This document shows positions 55,053 to 64,000 of a DNA stretch of 64,000 bases, piece by piece. This stretch comes from Dipteris shenzhenensis. Lineage: Eukaryota > Polypodiophyta > Polypodiopsida > Gleicheniales. A model generated the notes under the pieces. The model saw only the letters and a program-made list of their open reading frames with translations, was not told the DNA's origin and made no database searches. The position numbers were made by a program, and so were the translations under genes. The stretch lies in the NCBI GenBank assembly GCA_047967505.1, contig CM106539.1. The stretch is one strand, 5' to 3'. Each line of letters opens with the position of its first letter. The first letter of the stretch is position 1.

Positions 55053-57950
55053 GTCTTTTCGTCTTATTTTTAGTTTCTATTTAATTTTTTGATTTTTCAT
55101 TTTTTTCAGTAAACTGCCCCCACTTTCCTTGTTTATTAATTTTTTCCATATCCCATATGTTCTTATTCTTTTTACTGTTCAATTTTATTTTTCTATTTTA
55201 CCTTTCTATTGAATTCCCTCTTTTCCAATTTTCCCATTCCCCCTAATTTCTCCTATTGTCCCTAATTTTTAATATTTTCTCCTAAATTCCCAACTTTGTT
55301 GTAAATATTTTCTTTTTTCCTTTAATTTTTCTTATTCTAGCCTAATTTCATACAATTCTTTTTTCTCATTTAATTTCCTCTACTTTTTATTAGTACTTCG
55401 CCTTTCTAAAAATTGTCACCAAACTTAAGTTTTTCCTATTTCTCTCTATTTATTTCTTAAAATTTTCCTAATTTTCCCTATTTATTTCCTAATTATTTCC
55501 TATTTCTCACTAATGTTTTCCTAAATTTTTCTAATACTTTTCCTAATTATTCCCCTATTTTACCTCATTCTTATTTTCCCTTGATTCTTTGCTATTCTAT
55601 TTTTTTGTTTAATTTCGCATTTTCCCCTCATTCTTTCCTATTCTATTTTTTCGGTTTCTGTTTTCTATTTTTTTCTTAAACATTTTTTTCTAAACCTCTC
55701 CCTATTTTTCTAAAGATCTCCCTACGAAATAGTGCCATTTCTCCATGCAATTATTTAAAGTTTAAATAATTGCTTAAATGATCTATGCTACTTTAACAAA
55801 AGACCCCCCTCCCCGCACTCTTTACCTGCCCAACAATTTTTGGTTGTCTCGCCAACACGCTTCTCCATAAACCCGCACTATAATGCTATCTGGACTCCCC
55901 CAACTGAACCCCCCTTCCCTGATTTCAAAGACCCAGCTCCTCATCTCCTCTCCCATCGCATCATTGCAAGTCAGCTCTCTAGCCCCCGCACCCTGCTTCT
56001 CATGCTGCAAACTACACACCGTCATACACGGTATAGCGTCGCTACTCTAGTGTATCTCCCTCTCTAGTTTAGTATATTATCACTGCAGTCTTGCGGCTCC
56101 TACTCCAATCTCCAGAGCTCAAACCTCGATGACTATGCTAGCTCCAACCTCCAAACCTTGACTGTCATGCTGCACTACCCATCGTTGTGTCATCTCCTAG
56201 AATATAAAGGCTATTGACACACGTATACCTCCATGCGCCATCGTCGCAATCATACCCTGGGGTGCCAACTGAATATATAAGATGTTACTATCCTCGTCCA
56301 AAATCTAGGGTATGGGGGGACAAGGCCCATAAATAATATGCACCGATTTCCCTGAAAATTTTCAAATATGCAAGGGAAAAATATGAAAATTTCATGTCCC
56401 CCCTCCCTTAAAATATAAGGTATATACCTTGAAAAATATGCAAGATTTTAAGATGTGTACATATGTTTCATAATATGTGAGGCCCAAAGGGGGGGTTCTT
56501 TTGGATGAGCGGTGGTAAAACAAATAATACACTAAAATATGAAAACCCATCTCCTTTTAAATGAATGTAACTTTTTCATATGTTGCCCAAATTTCAAGGT
56601 GTAAAGACATATTTGAAGCTCTTTTAGTATAGAACACAACTATGTTTTACTCTACCCCCCCTCAAGCACTGCTCCAAACAAATCTCCAGGGAATCATGGA
56701 CATGGACTCACAGGTGCAGTCCATTGGTCCTTTTTAGTACATTCGTTTACCCCCCTCTCAGGTTCCATTTTAATTTGTCTTTTCATTAAAGATATTTATT
56801 TAACAACCACCCCTCTCTCTTAGTTCTAAATATTTTTTTATAGTATTACTGTCTAAATTTCATATATGTCCCTTTATAATGTGGTAAAAATTTCTTTCTA
56901 TGTATAACTACTTTTACCCTATGTTTTTCTTCCCTCTCTATAGATCTCTCTATACCTTTTTATATGTCTATATCTAGTTTCCCCTTCTCTATGTATCTAT
57001 AATCCCTACCCCCTCCCTAATAAATATTTACCCTTAATTTTCCCCTCATCTCTATTGACTTCTTTTTTCCTCCTCTTTCCTTGCTTCTCACATTCTCAAA
57101 TTTATATCGTAAGTGTTCATCGACCCTTCATCCTAATGCTACTTAAATCCTCTTCCTATCCTTATTTTAATTATTGAATTTCCCCCTTCTCAATATTAGA
57201 ACATAAGTTCCCCCTCTCTATATATTTTTCTAAAATTTCCCCCCCTCTCAAAGTATTTATATCAAACCCCCCCTCTCTATATGCACATTTCTCCCTTCTT
57301 TCCCCCCCTCCCTATATAGGTATCTTCCCCCCTTATTTCTAAATATTTATTTTCTTTGGTTCTCCTTCCCTCCCCCTTCTCTATTATTTTCCCTTTAGTT
57401 TCCCTTCTAATTCCCCTTCTATTTTTTACCTCCTAATTGACCCCCTCCTCCCTCCCAATGGTTTCCCCCATCCTTTTTTACATTTCCACACTTAAAAACC
57501 CCCATCTTTTTTATGCTTAATTTCTTACATTCGTGCTGGTAAACTTCATGGCTAAGCTTCTAATTTATTGTGACCCCGATAATAAGGGAGGAGTGTTAAC
57601 GACACCTGTCTTCCCAATCTAAGTTAACCTGGTTCTTATCATGTTTTTTTGTTGGATGGTGGCAGGTATGCAGATGCTCCTCTTCCATAAATAACATGCT
57701 TGTTAGGACTTCATTGGCATTATTATGTTACACTTTTGTTCCAACTTTTGGTTTAGGAACACCCATGCAATAAATAATTTTTTTTCCACCCTTATCTAAG
57801 CTTCGTGTGCCGTGTTGTTAAAAGGTTTTATGTTTTAAACACACACACCCACCTAGTTCCCCCCCCCCCCCCAAATTGTTTAGACTAATTTTTAGCACAC
57901 ACACTCAAATTTTCTCAGTAAAGTTTTCTTACAAGAAAAACCCCTCCTTT
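55051..57950. repeat. Pyrimidine-rich low-complexity block, about 2.9 kb
   Basis: The plus strand is dominated by T and C: TTTTCCTAATTTTTCC-like units from 55080 to 55700 and CCCCCTCTCTATAT-like units from 56750 to 57500, with a C15 run near 57859. A less skewed island lies at 55800-56350. No coding potential. Confidence 0.8.
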
Positions 57951-58057
57951 TTTGTGTCATAATTTTTGTCACTTTCTTGTCTTTGATAACCACCCTAACT
58001 ATGTTCTTCCCCCATTTAAACTCTACCCTAACCTATCCCTAGTGATAAAAGTTCTCC

Positions 58058-58576
58058 TGTTAGATATGCTCAATGCACCACCCTCCTGGTATCCACCAGT
58101 GGTCCAAGGTGCTCAAGTTGTAAGGCCCCCATATGAGGAGAAGCCATGTGTGATCCCGAGACACTGGATGGATCCTGACTTGCATGTCAGATGAGGTCTA
58201 TCAATGAGACTATTGATGGTAGAAAGGTGATGGTATAGGGAATATTCCCTGAATATTCCATGGATGACTAGTTGGTTCCACCGACTAGGTTGACTGGTTG
58301 GCTCCACAGACTACGTTCATTTAACTACCGCCCTCATAGCTATAAAGAGGTGACCTTCCCAGTCCATTGTACCAAATCAGATCAGATCTTCCAGCTAGTA
58401 GCTCTTCACCTAGTATTTGTCTGGATCGCCATCTAAGCTCCACTATGGGAGTGCAAGGGTGGATGAGACCATCTATACTATATCAGTATTGAAGGAAAAT
58501 TTTGTTCGTCTCTAGTTTGCTATGTACTCTCTATTCTTTGTTCATTTTTTGTTCCACTGCATCGTGTAATTTAACA
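58058..58576 (+). mobile_element. Probable 5' LTR of a plus-strand Copia
   Basis: The right end is fixed by ATTTAACA directly before the PBS. The left end is a guess at TGTTAGATATGC, chosen as the nearest TGTTA start. A TATA-like AGCTATAAAGAGG lies near 58338. The word GGTT-CCACCGACTAGG is doubled near 58272 and 58295. Confidence 0.5.
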
Positions 58577-58588
58577 TGGTATCAGAGC
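58577..58588 (+). promoter_or_regulatory. Primer-binding site, initiator tRNA-Met type
   Basis: TGGTATCAGAGC directly after AACA at 58576. Confidence 0.85.
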
Positions 58589-58645
58589 CCAAGCGGCTAA
58601 GGATCGAAGAGTAGAAGAGAGGCAAGGGCTTCAATAGCATACGGA

Positions 58646-59366
58646 GTGATGGCAACAAGAAGCGGCTTAAGTTCAGCAGCTGCAGCTACACCAGCTAAAC
58701 CAACAATCCAAGCGTTGAGGATTCACCCACCAGCCTTCACTGAAGGCAAGCTAGATGGTACGAACTACACTCTGTGGAAATCTAAAATTACTACTATTCT
58801 GGATTCATATGAGATTCTGGAGATAGTACTGGGGGATGACCTAGAACCACAAGGAACCCCTGACCCAACAAATATGAGGAGTATGATTCCTCCTAATGGC
58901 GACCTTCTACGAGCTTGGAAACACAAGAACACAGATGCTCTATGTGCCCTGGTTAAAGTACTACTGATAATGTTTTGACCTTGATTTAGCATACATCTAA
59001 GGCAACTATGGCCTCGAACATATTGAAGCATTAGTATGAGATGCGAAATCAAACAAGGATCCAAAACCTGGAGAAGCATCTCATAGTTGAGAAGTTTAAT
59101 GAAGGAGAGACAGGGGAGGCATTCATAACCCATTCAAAAATCTATGTGACCATATGGCTGGTGCTGGGATACAAATGACTAGCAAAGAGCTAGCTTGGCG
59201 GTGTCTCCGGATATGTCCACTAGGGTTTGATGGACTGGTAACAATGCTTAACACTTAGGTGAGACCCTAACCATTGACATTTGAGGAGTTCTATGCTTTA
59301 CTTATGGAGGAGGAATTGAGGCTTAAAGCTCAAGATGGAGGTGGCAATGGGGATGTTAGAGCATCC
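58646..59366 (+). pseudogene. Copia gag, interrupted by a 2.3-kb LTR element
   Basis: The frame from 58646 begins MMATRSGLSSAAAATPA and contains EGKLDGTNYTLWKSKITTIL, the Copia Gag signature, then WKHKNTDALCALVK. After a frameshift near 58975 it continues in pieces: MASNILKH, QNLEKHLIVEKFNEGETGEA and LTFEEFYALLMEEELRLKAQ. It ends at the CATCC target site at 59362; beyond the inserted element the frame would resume at 61683. PBS and LTR lie upstream. Confidence 0.8.
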
Positions 59367-59664
59367 TGTTGGTAAGCTGAAAGGAAAGGAAAGAGTGGAC
59401 AGAAACTCAGAATACTTGCATTACTTGCATTTTTGGAATGAACAAGAGTGAGGTCCTTAAGTAGGCACCTCATACATGCTCACTGACATCACTGATGACT
59501 TCAGAGCTCCACAATCATCTCCTCAATCTACTCCTAGATTCTCTCAATCATCCTATGTGGCTCTCCACCACCTAACTATGCTTGTGGGCACCTAACTGTG
59601 CCTCTAGCACTCACACATAGAAACCAAGGTGTGCCTGAGGCATACACCTTGAGATATCCCATCA
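59367..59664 (-). mobile_element. 3' LTR of the 2.3-kb element (298 bp)
   Basis: The plus strand reads TGTTGGTAAGCTGAAAGG to GAGATATCCCATCA. It is preceded in element orientation by the purine tract TTGAAGGGGGG. It carries a 17-bp insertion relative to the other LTR. Confidence 0.92.
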
Positions 59665-60090
59665 AACCCCCCTTCAAGGGAATGCCTCAGGCTATGTCAA
59701 GGATACATCTAGTCTCATAGTTTCTCATGCCATCTCATGGTGGTCAAGGATAAATCTATGGCTAGGTTCTCATGCTAGCAAGGGTTCCCTTGGGTGTAAG
59801 GTAAACAAAAGGGATACAAAAAGACCTTCCAATGGTTATCTCCCCTGCATGTACATGCACACAATGTCTGCAAGAGGTACCATGGAGCAAAACATACACA
59901 TGGCCTACATCATAAGGTGACCAGAGGTGTTTACAAAAACACAATAGTTTATTTCATTCATTTTGGAGGACTATCCAGGCTGAGTACCTTGACATAAAAA
60001 GAGAGATCTAGAGCATACATAGAGATGATTTAAAATGCATAATCTTCATGGGATGCCTCATCTTGTGGAGGCAAAATATCCATGTCAAGG

Positions 60091-60292
60091 CAAGGTCTTA
60101 CCACATGGGCAGTGTCTAGTGCCTTATAAGATGGTACTATGATAGAACAAGTGGATCTGAAAATCATATCCTCCAAGAGAACAATTATCTTCAAGGTCTT
60201 ACCACATGGGCAGTGTCTAGTGCCTTATAAGATGGTACTATGATAGAACAAGTGGATCTGAAAATCATATCCTCCAAGAGAACAATTATCTT
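60091..60292. repeat. Perfect or near-perfect 101-bp tandem duplication
   Basis: CAAGGTCTTACCACATGGGC to AACAATTATCTT occurs at 60091-60191 and again at 60192-60292 with no difference seen, inside the 2.3-kb element and overlapping the 3' end of its small ORF. Confidence 0.92.
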
Positions 60293-60538
60293 GTCATCTC
60301 CATAGTTGTGTAGACAAACATATCTTAGGTATCTGACCTTCATCTTTTTCTTGTACTTGGAGTCAAATAAAAGTGCCATGAGAGGGTAGATCTCTGGCTT
60401 TGTAGTTGCTTCCTTTTTGGCAACCATTGTTTTGGCAATCTTCAACAAGGAAGTCAAGTTGACATTTTCATCCTTTGTAGCATAACAAGACATTGCTTTA
60501 TGTTTTGGCTTTTCACATATTTTGCCTAAGCAATCCAT
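60191..60538 (-). CDS. Hypothetical 115-aa ORF carried by the 2.3-kb LTR element
   Basis: It begins MDCLGKICEKPKHKAMSCYA and contains LLKIAKTMVAKKEATTKPEI and KVRYLRYVCLHNYGDDKIIV; the end falls within the 101-bp duplication. It has mixed hydrophobic and charged composition, no membrane segment, and no family I recognise. It may be a host exon captured by the element or a remnant of something larger. No gag similarity. Confidence 0.4.
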   Translation of the reverse strand: MDCLGKICEKPKHKAMSCYATKDENVNLTSLLKIAKTMVAKKEATTKPEIYPLMALLFDSKYKKKMKVRYLRYVCLHNYGDDKIIVLLEDMIFRSTCSIIVPSYKALDTAHVVRP

Positions 60539-61384
60539 GAGAGGGTCTAACCCAGGTATTGGGCAGTGTCTTCTCTCTTACAGGGCTTAGAATATCAATT
60601 GAAATGCTTTAAAATATAAGCATTCAATGTAGCAAAGTCTTGTGACCAAATTTCAAACAATGATGCTTTCACTTACATGCTTCATAAAAGTGGCTAAAAT
60701 GAATACTTTCCAATCAAAACCAGGTCTATCAATTCAAAACAAAACTGAAGCCACACTTGTACTGAAGTTATTGAAAGTTTCAAAAAACCAGAAATGCTAG
60801 AGTAGCATTTTATGTAGCATCATCTTCAAAAACTTGTCCAAAACTGTCAAATCCAAAAGGCTGAACTTGGAGGGCTTGTAGCTCACTCTTCAAAGCAAGG
60901 AAAAGAGGGCTTTCTAAAGCAAAAGAAAGCTCATATACCAGAGAGGGTCCAGCACAGAGGTTGGACGAAATGGTGCGTGCTTTTGCCCGAGGGAGTTGCT
61001 ATAGGCTGAACCTGAGTTTTGATGATTTCTCCTTCGTTACTGAACCAAATGAGCTGAAAAATGGCTCAAAATCTTCTCTTGAGGTCGCCCATACACTCCT
61101 AAGAGGGCTCAAGCAATGGCGCAACAGGCAAGGAGTATTGAGTAGTAGAAGAAATGCGATGTTTGGAGAATGGCAGCCAACAGAGACTTTTTTTTTTCAA
61201 TTGCTTGCAGGTGGAAGTTCGCCCATACTAGAGGAGTTTCCAGCTCAGAGGGTTTGGGCAATGGTCGTTTGTAGGCGGAGAACCAAGCTCTCAAAGATTT
61301 TGGGAAGAAGGAGGAAAATGGAGAAGAAGAAGATGAAGAAGAAGAAGATGATGTGGCAGAAATGGGCTCAAGGGGGATCAAAGG

Positions 61385-61396
61385 GCTCTGATACCA
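61385..61396 (-). promoter_or_regulatory. Primer-binding site of the 2.3-kb element
   Basis: The minus strand reads TGGTATCAGAGC directly after the LTR end. Confidence 0.88.
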
Positions 61397-61677
61397 TGTT
61401 GGTAAGCTGAAAGGAAAGGAAAGAGTGGACAAAAACTCAGAATACTTGCATTACTTGCATTTTTGGAATGAAGAAGAGTGAGGTCCTTAAGTAGGCACCT
61501 CATACATGCTTACTGACATCACTGATGACTTCAAAGCTCCACAATTATCTCCTCAATCTGCTCCTAGATTCTCTCAATCATCCTATGTGGCTCTCCACCA
61601 CCACCTAACTGTGCCTCTAGCACTCACACATAGAAACCAAGGTGTGCCTGAGGCATACACCTTGAGATATCCCATCA
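61397..61677 (-). mobile_element. 5' LTR of the 2.3-kb element (281 bp)
   Basis: It is nearly identical to 59367-59664 apart from the indel and a handful of substitutions. CATCC follows at 61678. Confidence 0.92.
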
Positions 61678-61779
61678 CATCCATCCTAAGTGCTATAAAC
61701 CCGGTATGTGTAGATAGGCAAAATATATTTTTCTCATCTTCGGACAAGTCTTGGCAAATTATGCACAAAGTTTTGGTCC

Positions 61780-62487
61780 CTATGGAACATTCCCATTTGA
61801 CTGTTGGATAAGCGGATATGATCCTGAATTGGAGTTGCTTCCATTGGATAAGCATGCATGCATTGAGGTGATCTTCCACTTGTAGAGCAGCCATAAGCTC
61901 TTGGTACACCACCATTGTAGTGGGTCTTCATTGGTGGTGTCTTCCATTGCCTCAATGTTATGTACTAGCAATTGGAGTTCAAACTTGGAGATGATTATCT
62001 TTTGGGAGTGCATCTCATCCATTTTTTCATTGTATTTCTAGTAGATGGATGTATATGCCTCGTTAAGCTTTCTCATTTGCAAGGTGACCTTTGCCTGTTG
62101 AGGAATGTCTTTAGTGGTATTGGACCATTGGTCCAATACTTATGCTTGTGAAGTGTTGGCCTCTTTAGCGGTAGCAAGTTAGTCCTTTAAGATTATGCAT
62201 TCCCTTGTTAGCTCATCAATGCTAAAGGCACGTACTACCAAAGACTGTTGTTTCATGTCTTCAAGCTTGTCTTTGCAATCTTGGAGCTCTTCTTCTTTAT
62301 GAATTAGAGTGAGTCGAGCTTGTGCCATTGCCTCTGTCTGCTGAGCATGTGTAGAGGTCAAGGAGTTATAGTAGGTCTGTGCTTGTGCTACTGCTCTCAG
62401 TTGTGTTTGGCTTTGGTGGCTGCAAAGGTCAAACTTGCAGCACTTGAGAAGGAATACGCAAAGTTTAAGGAGCAATAGAACAAACAT
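61780..62487 (-). pseudogene. Coiled-coil protein fragment, minus strand
   Basis: The minus strand from about 62400 reads TQLRAVAQAQTYYNSLTSTH, then QARLTLIHKEEELQDCKDKL and SIDELTRECIILKD, and after stops QAKVTLQMRKLNEAYTSIY and EKMDEMHSQKIIISKFELQL. Heptad-like helices are evident. It meets the plus-strand coiled-coil ORF at about 62400 head to head. Similar composition suggests both came from one accessory ORF, now partly inverted. Confidence 0.45.
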
Positions 62488-63240
62488 ATTGCAAAGCTAA
62501 TAGCCCAGGTTAAGGTACAACAAGATTGCGTGCCTACTGTAATAGGTTGGCTCCAAGAAATGAAGGATGAATTCTTTGTCCAGCTCAACCATATGGGAGT
62601 GAATCACATTGACCTTCAAATCGAGAACATTTTGTTAAAGCAGCAGATTCATGCACTACAAAATGTAGAACAACAACTCATGGAAATGGCCGACGAAGTA
62701 GATGGCATATTCCTTATCAAAAATGAATTTACTGAGCTGAAGAATCAACTAGTCAGGACATCCCAGGAGATCTGGAATAACTTGAAAGGAAGACTCTTTA
62801 CTATTTCCAGGCAACCTTAAGATGCTTTCGCATTAGCTGCATATGCCTATGAGCCAGAGACTCTGAGGGCAAGGACAAAGGATGCCTAGCAGAAGTAGAT
62901 GCCATTGGATGACACTCTCACACTCTTTGAAATAGGAAAACCAGAGACTCCTACACATTTCAATATGCCTGCACGAGTCATGACACAAATTGCTAAGCAT
63001 ATAGCAAACAATCTTGAAGAAGATGCTAGCACTGAAGTCAAGACTCTACCCCCAGCCATTCCATGTGTACAAGCCCCAGCAGAACAAATGAGGAGCCAGA
63101 ATTAGCTGGAGCAATAGAAGAGACTCAAGGAAAGAAAGGGGAAACTAACACTGCAGATCCAGTTGTTACCTGCCGGGGAACAATGATTGACCTCAATGCT
63201 TCACATACCTTCAAGGTTCACTTGAAGGATTATCTCCAGT
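62407..63240 (+). pseudogene. Coiled-coil accessory ORF ahead of an LTR
   Basis: One register with a few stops: LALVAAKVKLAALEKEYAKF, GWLQEMKDEFFVQLNHMGV, ENILLKQQIHALQNVEQQLM, NEFTELKNQLVRTSQEIWNN, then AYAYEPETLRARTKDA, TLFEIGKPETPTHFNMPARV and a tail with LNASHTFKVHLKDYL. The tail matches 50700-50763, so this is the 3' accessory ORF of the LTR family at 50820 and 63301. It probably encodes a structural or Gag-like coiled-coil protein; the exact role is unknown. Confidence 0.5.
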
Positions 63241-63300
63241 AGAAAAGGGTTCGTGTCCTTGACTTTTTGTAAAAAAGCCCTCTCCACCGGAAGTGCCAAG

Positions 63301-63774
63301 TGTTGAAGGCATAGCCTCCACCCATGTGGACACTTACCATGGGATAGGATAAATACACCTCTGGTAAGAGGGAGTTATTAGAACAAAGTAGCGGGATCAT
63401 TTTGTAACTGTAGGGATAGTTGTAATCATCCCTAACAGCACTCCTTAGTGGCATGATCCACCACATAATGTTTTGGACCATGACTACATTTTGAAACTTA
63501 CTGTTGCCTTAGAGTAGTCGGACTGATCTCGAATGGCTATATAAACCTTGTATCAGCTCCTATTGGAGAGAGTTGTTGAAATGACGTATTCTCTGCTAAA
63601 ACATAATATACAAGAAACATACTACCTTTGCAAGATTTCCTCTCTGTTCCTTTTATACATCTCGTGATATCTTTGTAGTCCAATTACTTTCCAATTATAC
63701 TCTGACTCTGGCACCTTGTTGTCAGGAGTGGAGATGTGTTTGTGTTTTTCACTTGTCTGAAGACACTCTGAACA
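63301..63774 (+). mobile_element. LTR of the accessory-ORF element family, copy 2 (474 bp)
   Basis: TGTTGAAGGCATAGCC to GACACTCTGAACA. A TATA-like GGCTATATAAACC lies near 63533. It is homologous to 50820-51251. It abuts Copia coding sequence at 63775, so it is the 3' LTR of an element inserted in that Copia. Confidence 0.8.
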
Positions 63775-64000
63775 CAGTCATTATGAAAATGAACATGGGA
63801 ATATATTCCTTGCAAATGAGAAAATGCAGAAGACTGCTATAGTGTATCTAGACACTGATTGCAATTCAAAAGAGGATTTCATCTATCAAGTCGACCAACC
63901 AGATCAGGATCCTTGGTACATTGGCAGTAGTGCATCATCTCATATGACAAAGCATCAAGAATGGTTCATAAAGATAAAACCATTAGAAGGTCAGAAGAAT
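63775..64000 (+). pseudogene. Copia pol start, same family as 32887-36033, cut by window edge
   Basis: HYENEHGNIFLANEKMQKTA, VYLDTDCNSKEDFIYQVDQ and WYIGSSASSHMTKHQEW parallel HFANEHGNMFLASEE, VYLDTDFNPKEDFSYQVDE and WYIDSGASSHMTNHQEW of the copy at 32887. The protease Asp-Ser-Gly has become Gly-Ser-Ser, so the protease is inactive. Confidence 0.9.

Larger units (their letters stand above)
59362..61682 (-). mobile_element. Complete small non-autonomous LTR retrotransposon, TSD CATCC
   Basis: CATCC at 59362-59366 and 61678-61682 flanks two direct LTRs (59367-59664 and 61397-61677). A PBS sits inside the right LTR and a purine tract inside the left one, so it reads on the minus strand. The internal region is only 1.73 kb and holds no gag or pol motif. 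It is inserted in the Copia gag at 58646. Confidence 0.9.

Noticed and set aside
60961-61410. 149-codon plus-strand frame with a Lys-rich tail
   Set aside because: It is antisense to the leader of the 2.3-kb LTR element and ends in its LTR; the Lys run is from a GAA/AAG repeat.
1-64000. CRISPR arrays, tRNA or rRNA genes, bacterial-type operons
   Set aside because: No regularly spaced repeats with unique spacers, and no tRNA-like cloverleaf or rRNA segment was recognised. The tRNA-complementary words found are retroelement primer-binding sites.

Overview
The window is nuclear DNA of a land plant. The evidence is a plant-type glyoxal oxidase gene and very dense Ty1/copia and Ty3/gypsy LTR retrotransposons, most of them decayed, with primer-binding sites for initiator tRNA-Met. 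Sequence alone does not fix the lineage. Only one clearly intact host gene is visible (glyoxal oxidase, 21434-23056, minus strand). Everything else is retroelement debris, two unusual non-LTR coding blocks, tandem duplications and low-complexity DNA. No tRNA, rRNA or CRISPR was recognised.

Layout. 1-1652: 5' part of a minus-strand Copia (gag, leader, PBS, LTR) lying against a 454-aa transposase-like ORF (1696-3060). 3.5-4.7 kb: tandem duplications running into a gag-like scrap. 5.9-9.34 kb: a long decayed gene whose N-terminal half looks ParB/DGQHR-like and whose C-terminal half looks like a beta-class DNA amino-methyltransferase. 10.6-18.5 kb and 31.0-36.4 kb: two halves of one nested retrotransposon pair (below). 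18.5-21.0 kb: LTR-like repeat, microsatellites and a 275-bp duplication. 21.4-23.1 kb: glyoxal oxidase. 25.9-28.5 kb: an internally deleted minus-strand Copia with TSD CTTAG. 29.1-30.96 kb: a purine-rich non-coding LTR element. 38.1-40.8 kb: gag/protease remnant with a TQEP peptide repeat. 42.6-43.3 kb: decayed tandem repeat. 43.8-47.3 kb: minus-strand Gypsy gag-PR-RT and an RNase H fragment. 50.1-54.9 kb: Copia RT scrap, an LTR, Gypsy RNase H-integrase, and an extra charged ORF. 55.0-57.95 kb: a pyrimidine-rich block. 58.1-61.7 kb: Copia LTR/PBS/gag interrupted by a complete 2.3-kb non-autonomous LTR element (TSD CATCC). 61.8-63.8 kb: coiled-coil ORFs and an LTR. 63.78 kb to the end: start of another Copia pol.

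The best supported unexpected structure is an inversion. Two 257-bp LTRs (18251-18507 minus; 36173-36429 plus) carry the same 5-bp target duplication, CCACT. Inside them lie a minus-strand gag (14622-15667) and a plus-strand pol (32887-36033) of one Copia. Each half is cut at the target duplication ATTCT by one of two 170-bp LTRs of a second, Tnt1-like Copia, which is itself split within gag at about 10618 and 30961. Turning 10618-30960 around rejoins both elements, so this segment, with the glyoxal oxidase inside, was inverted through the inner element, or the assembly is wrong there.

The other candidate for something new is the ParB-like plus methyltransferase-like gene at 5.9-9.34 kb, an architecture familiar from phages and bacteria, next to a transposase-like ORF.
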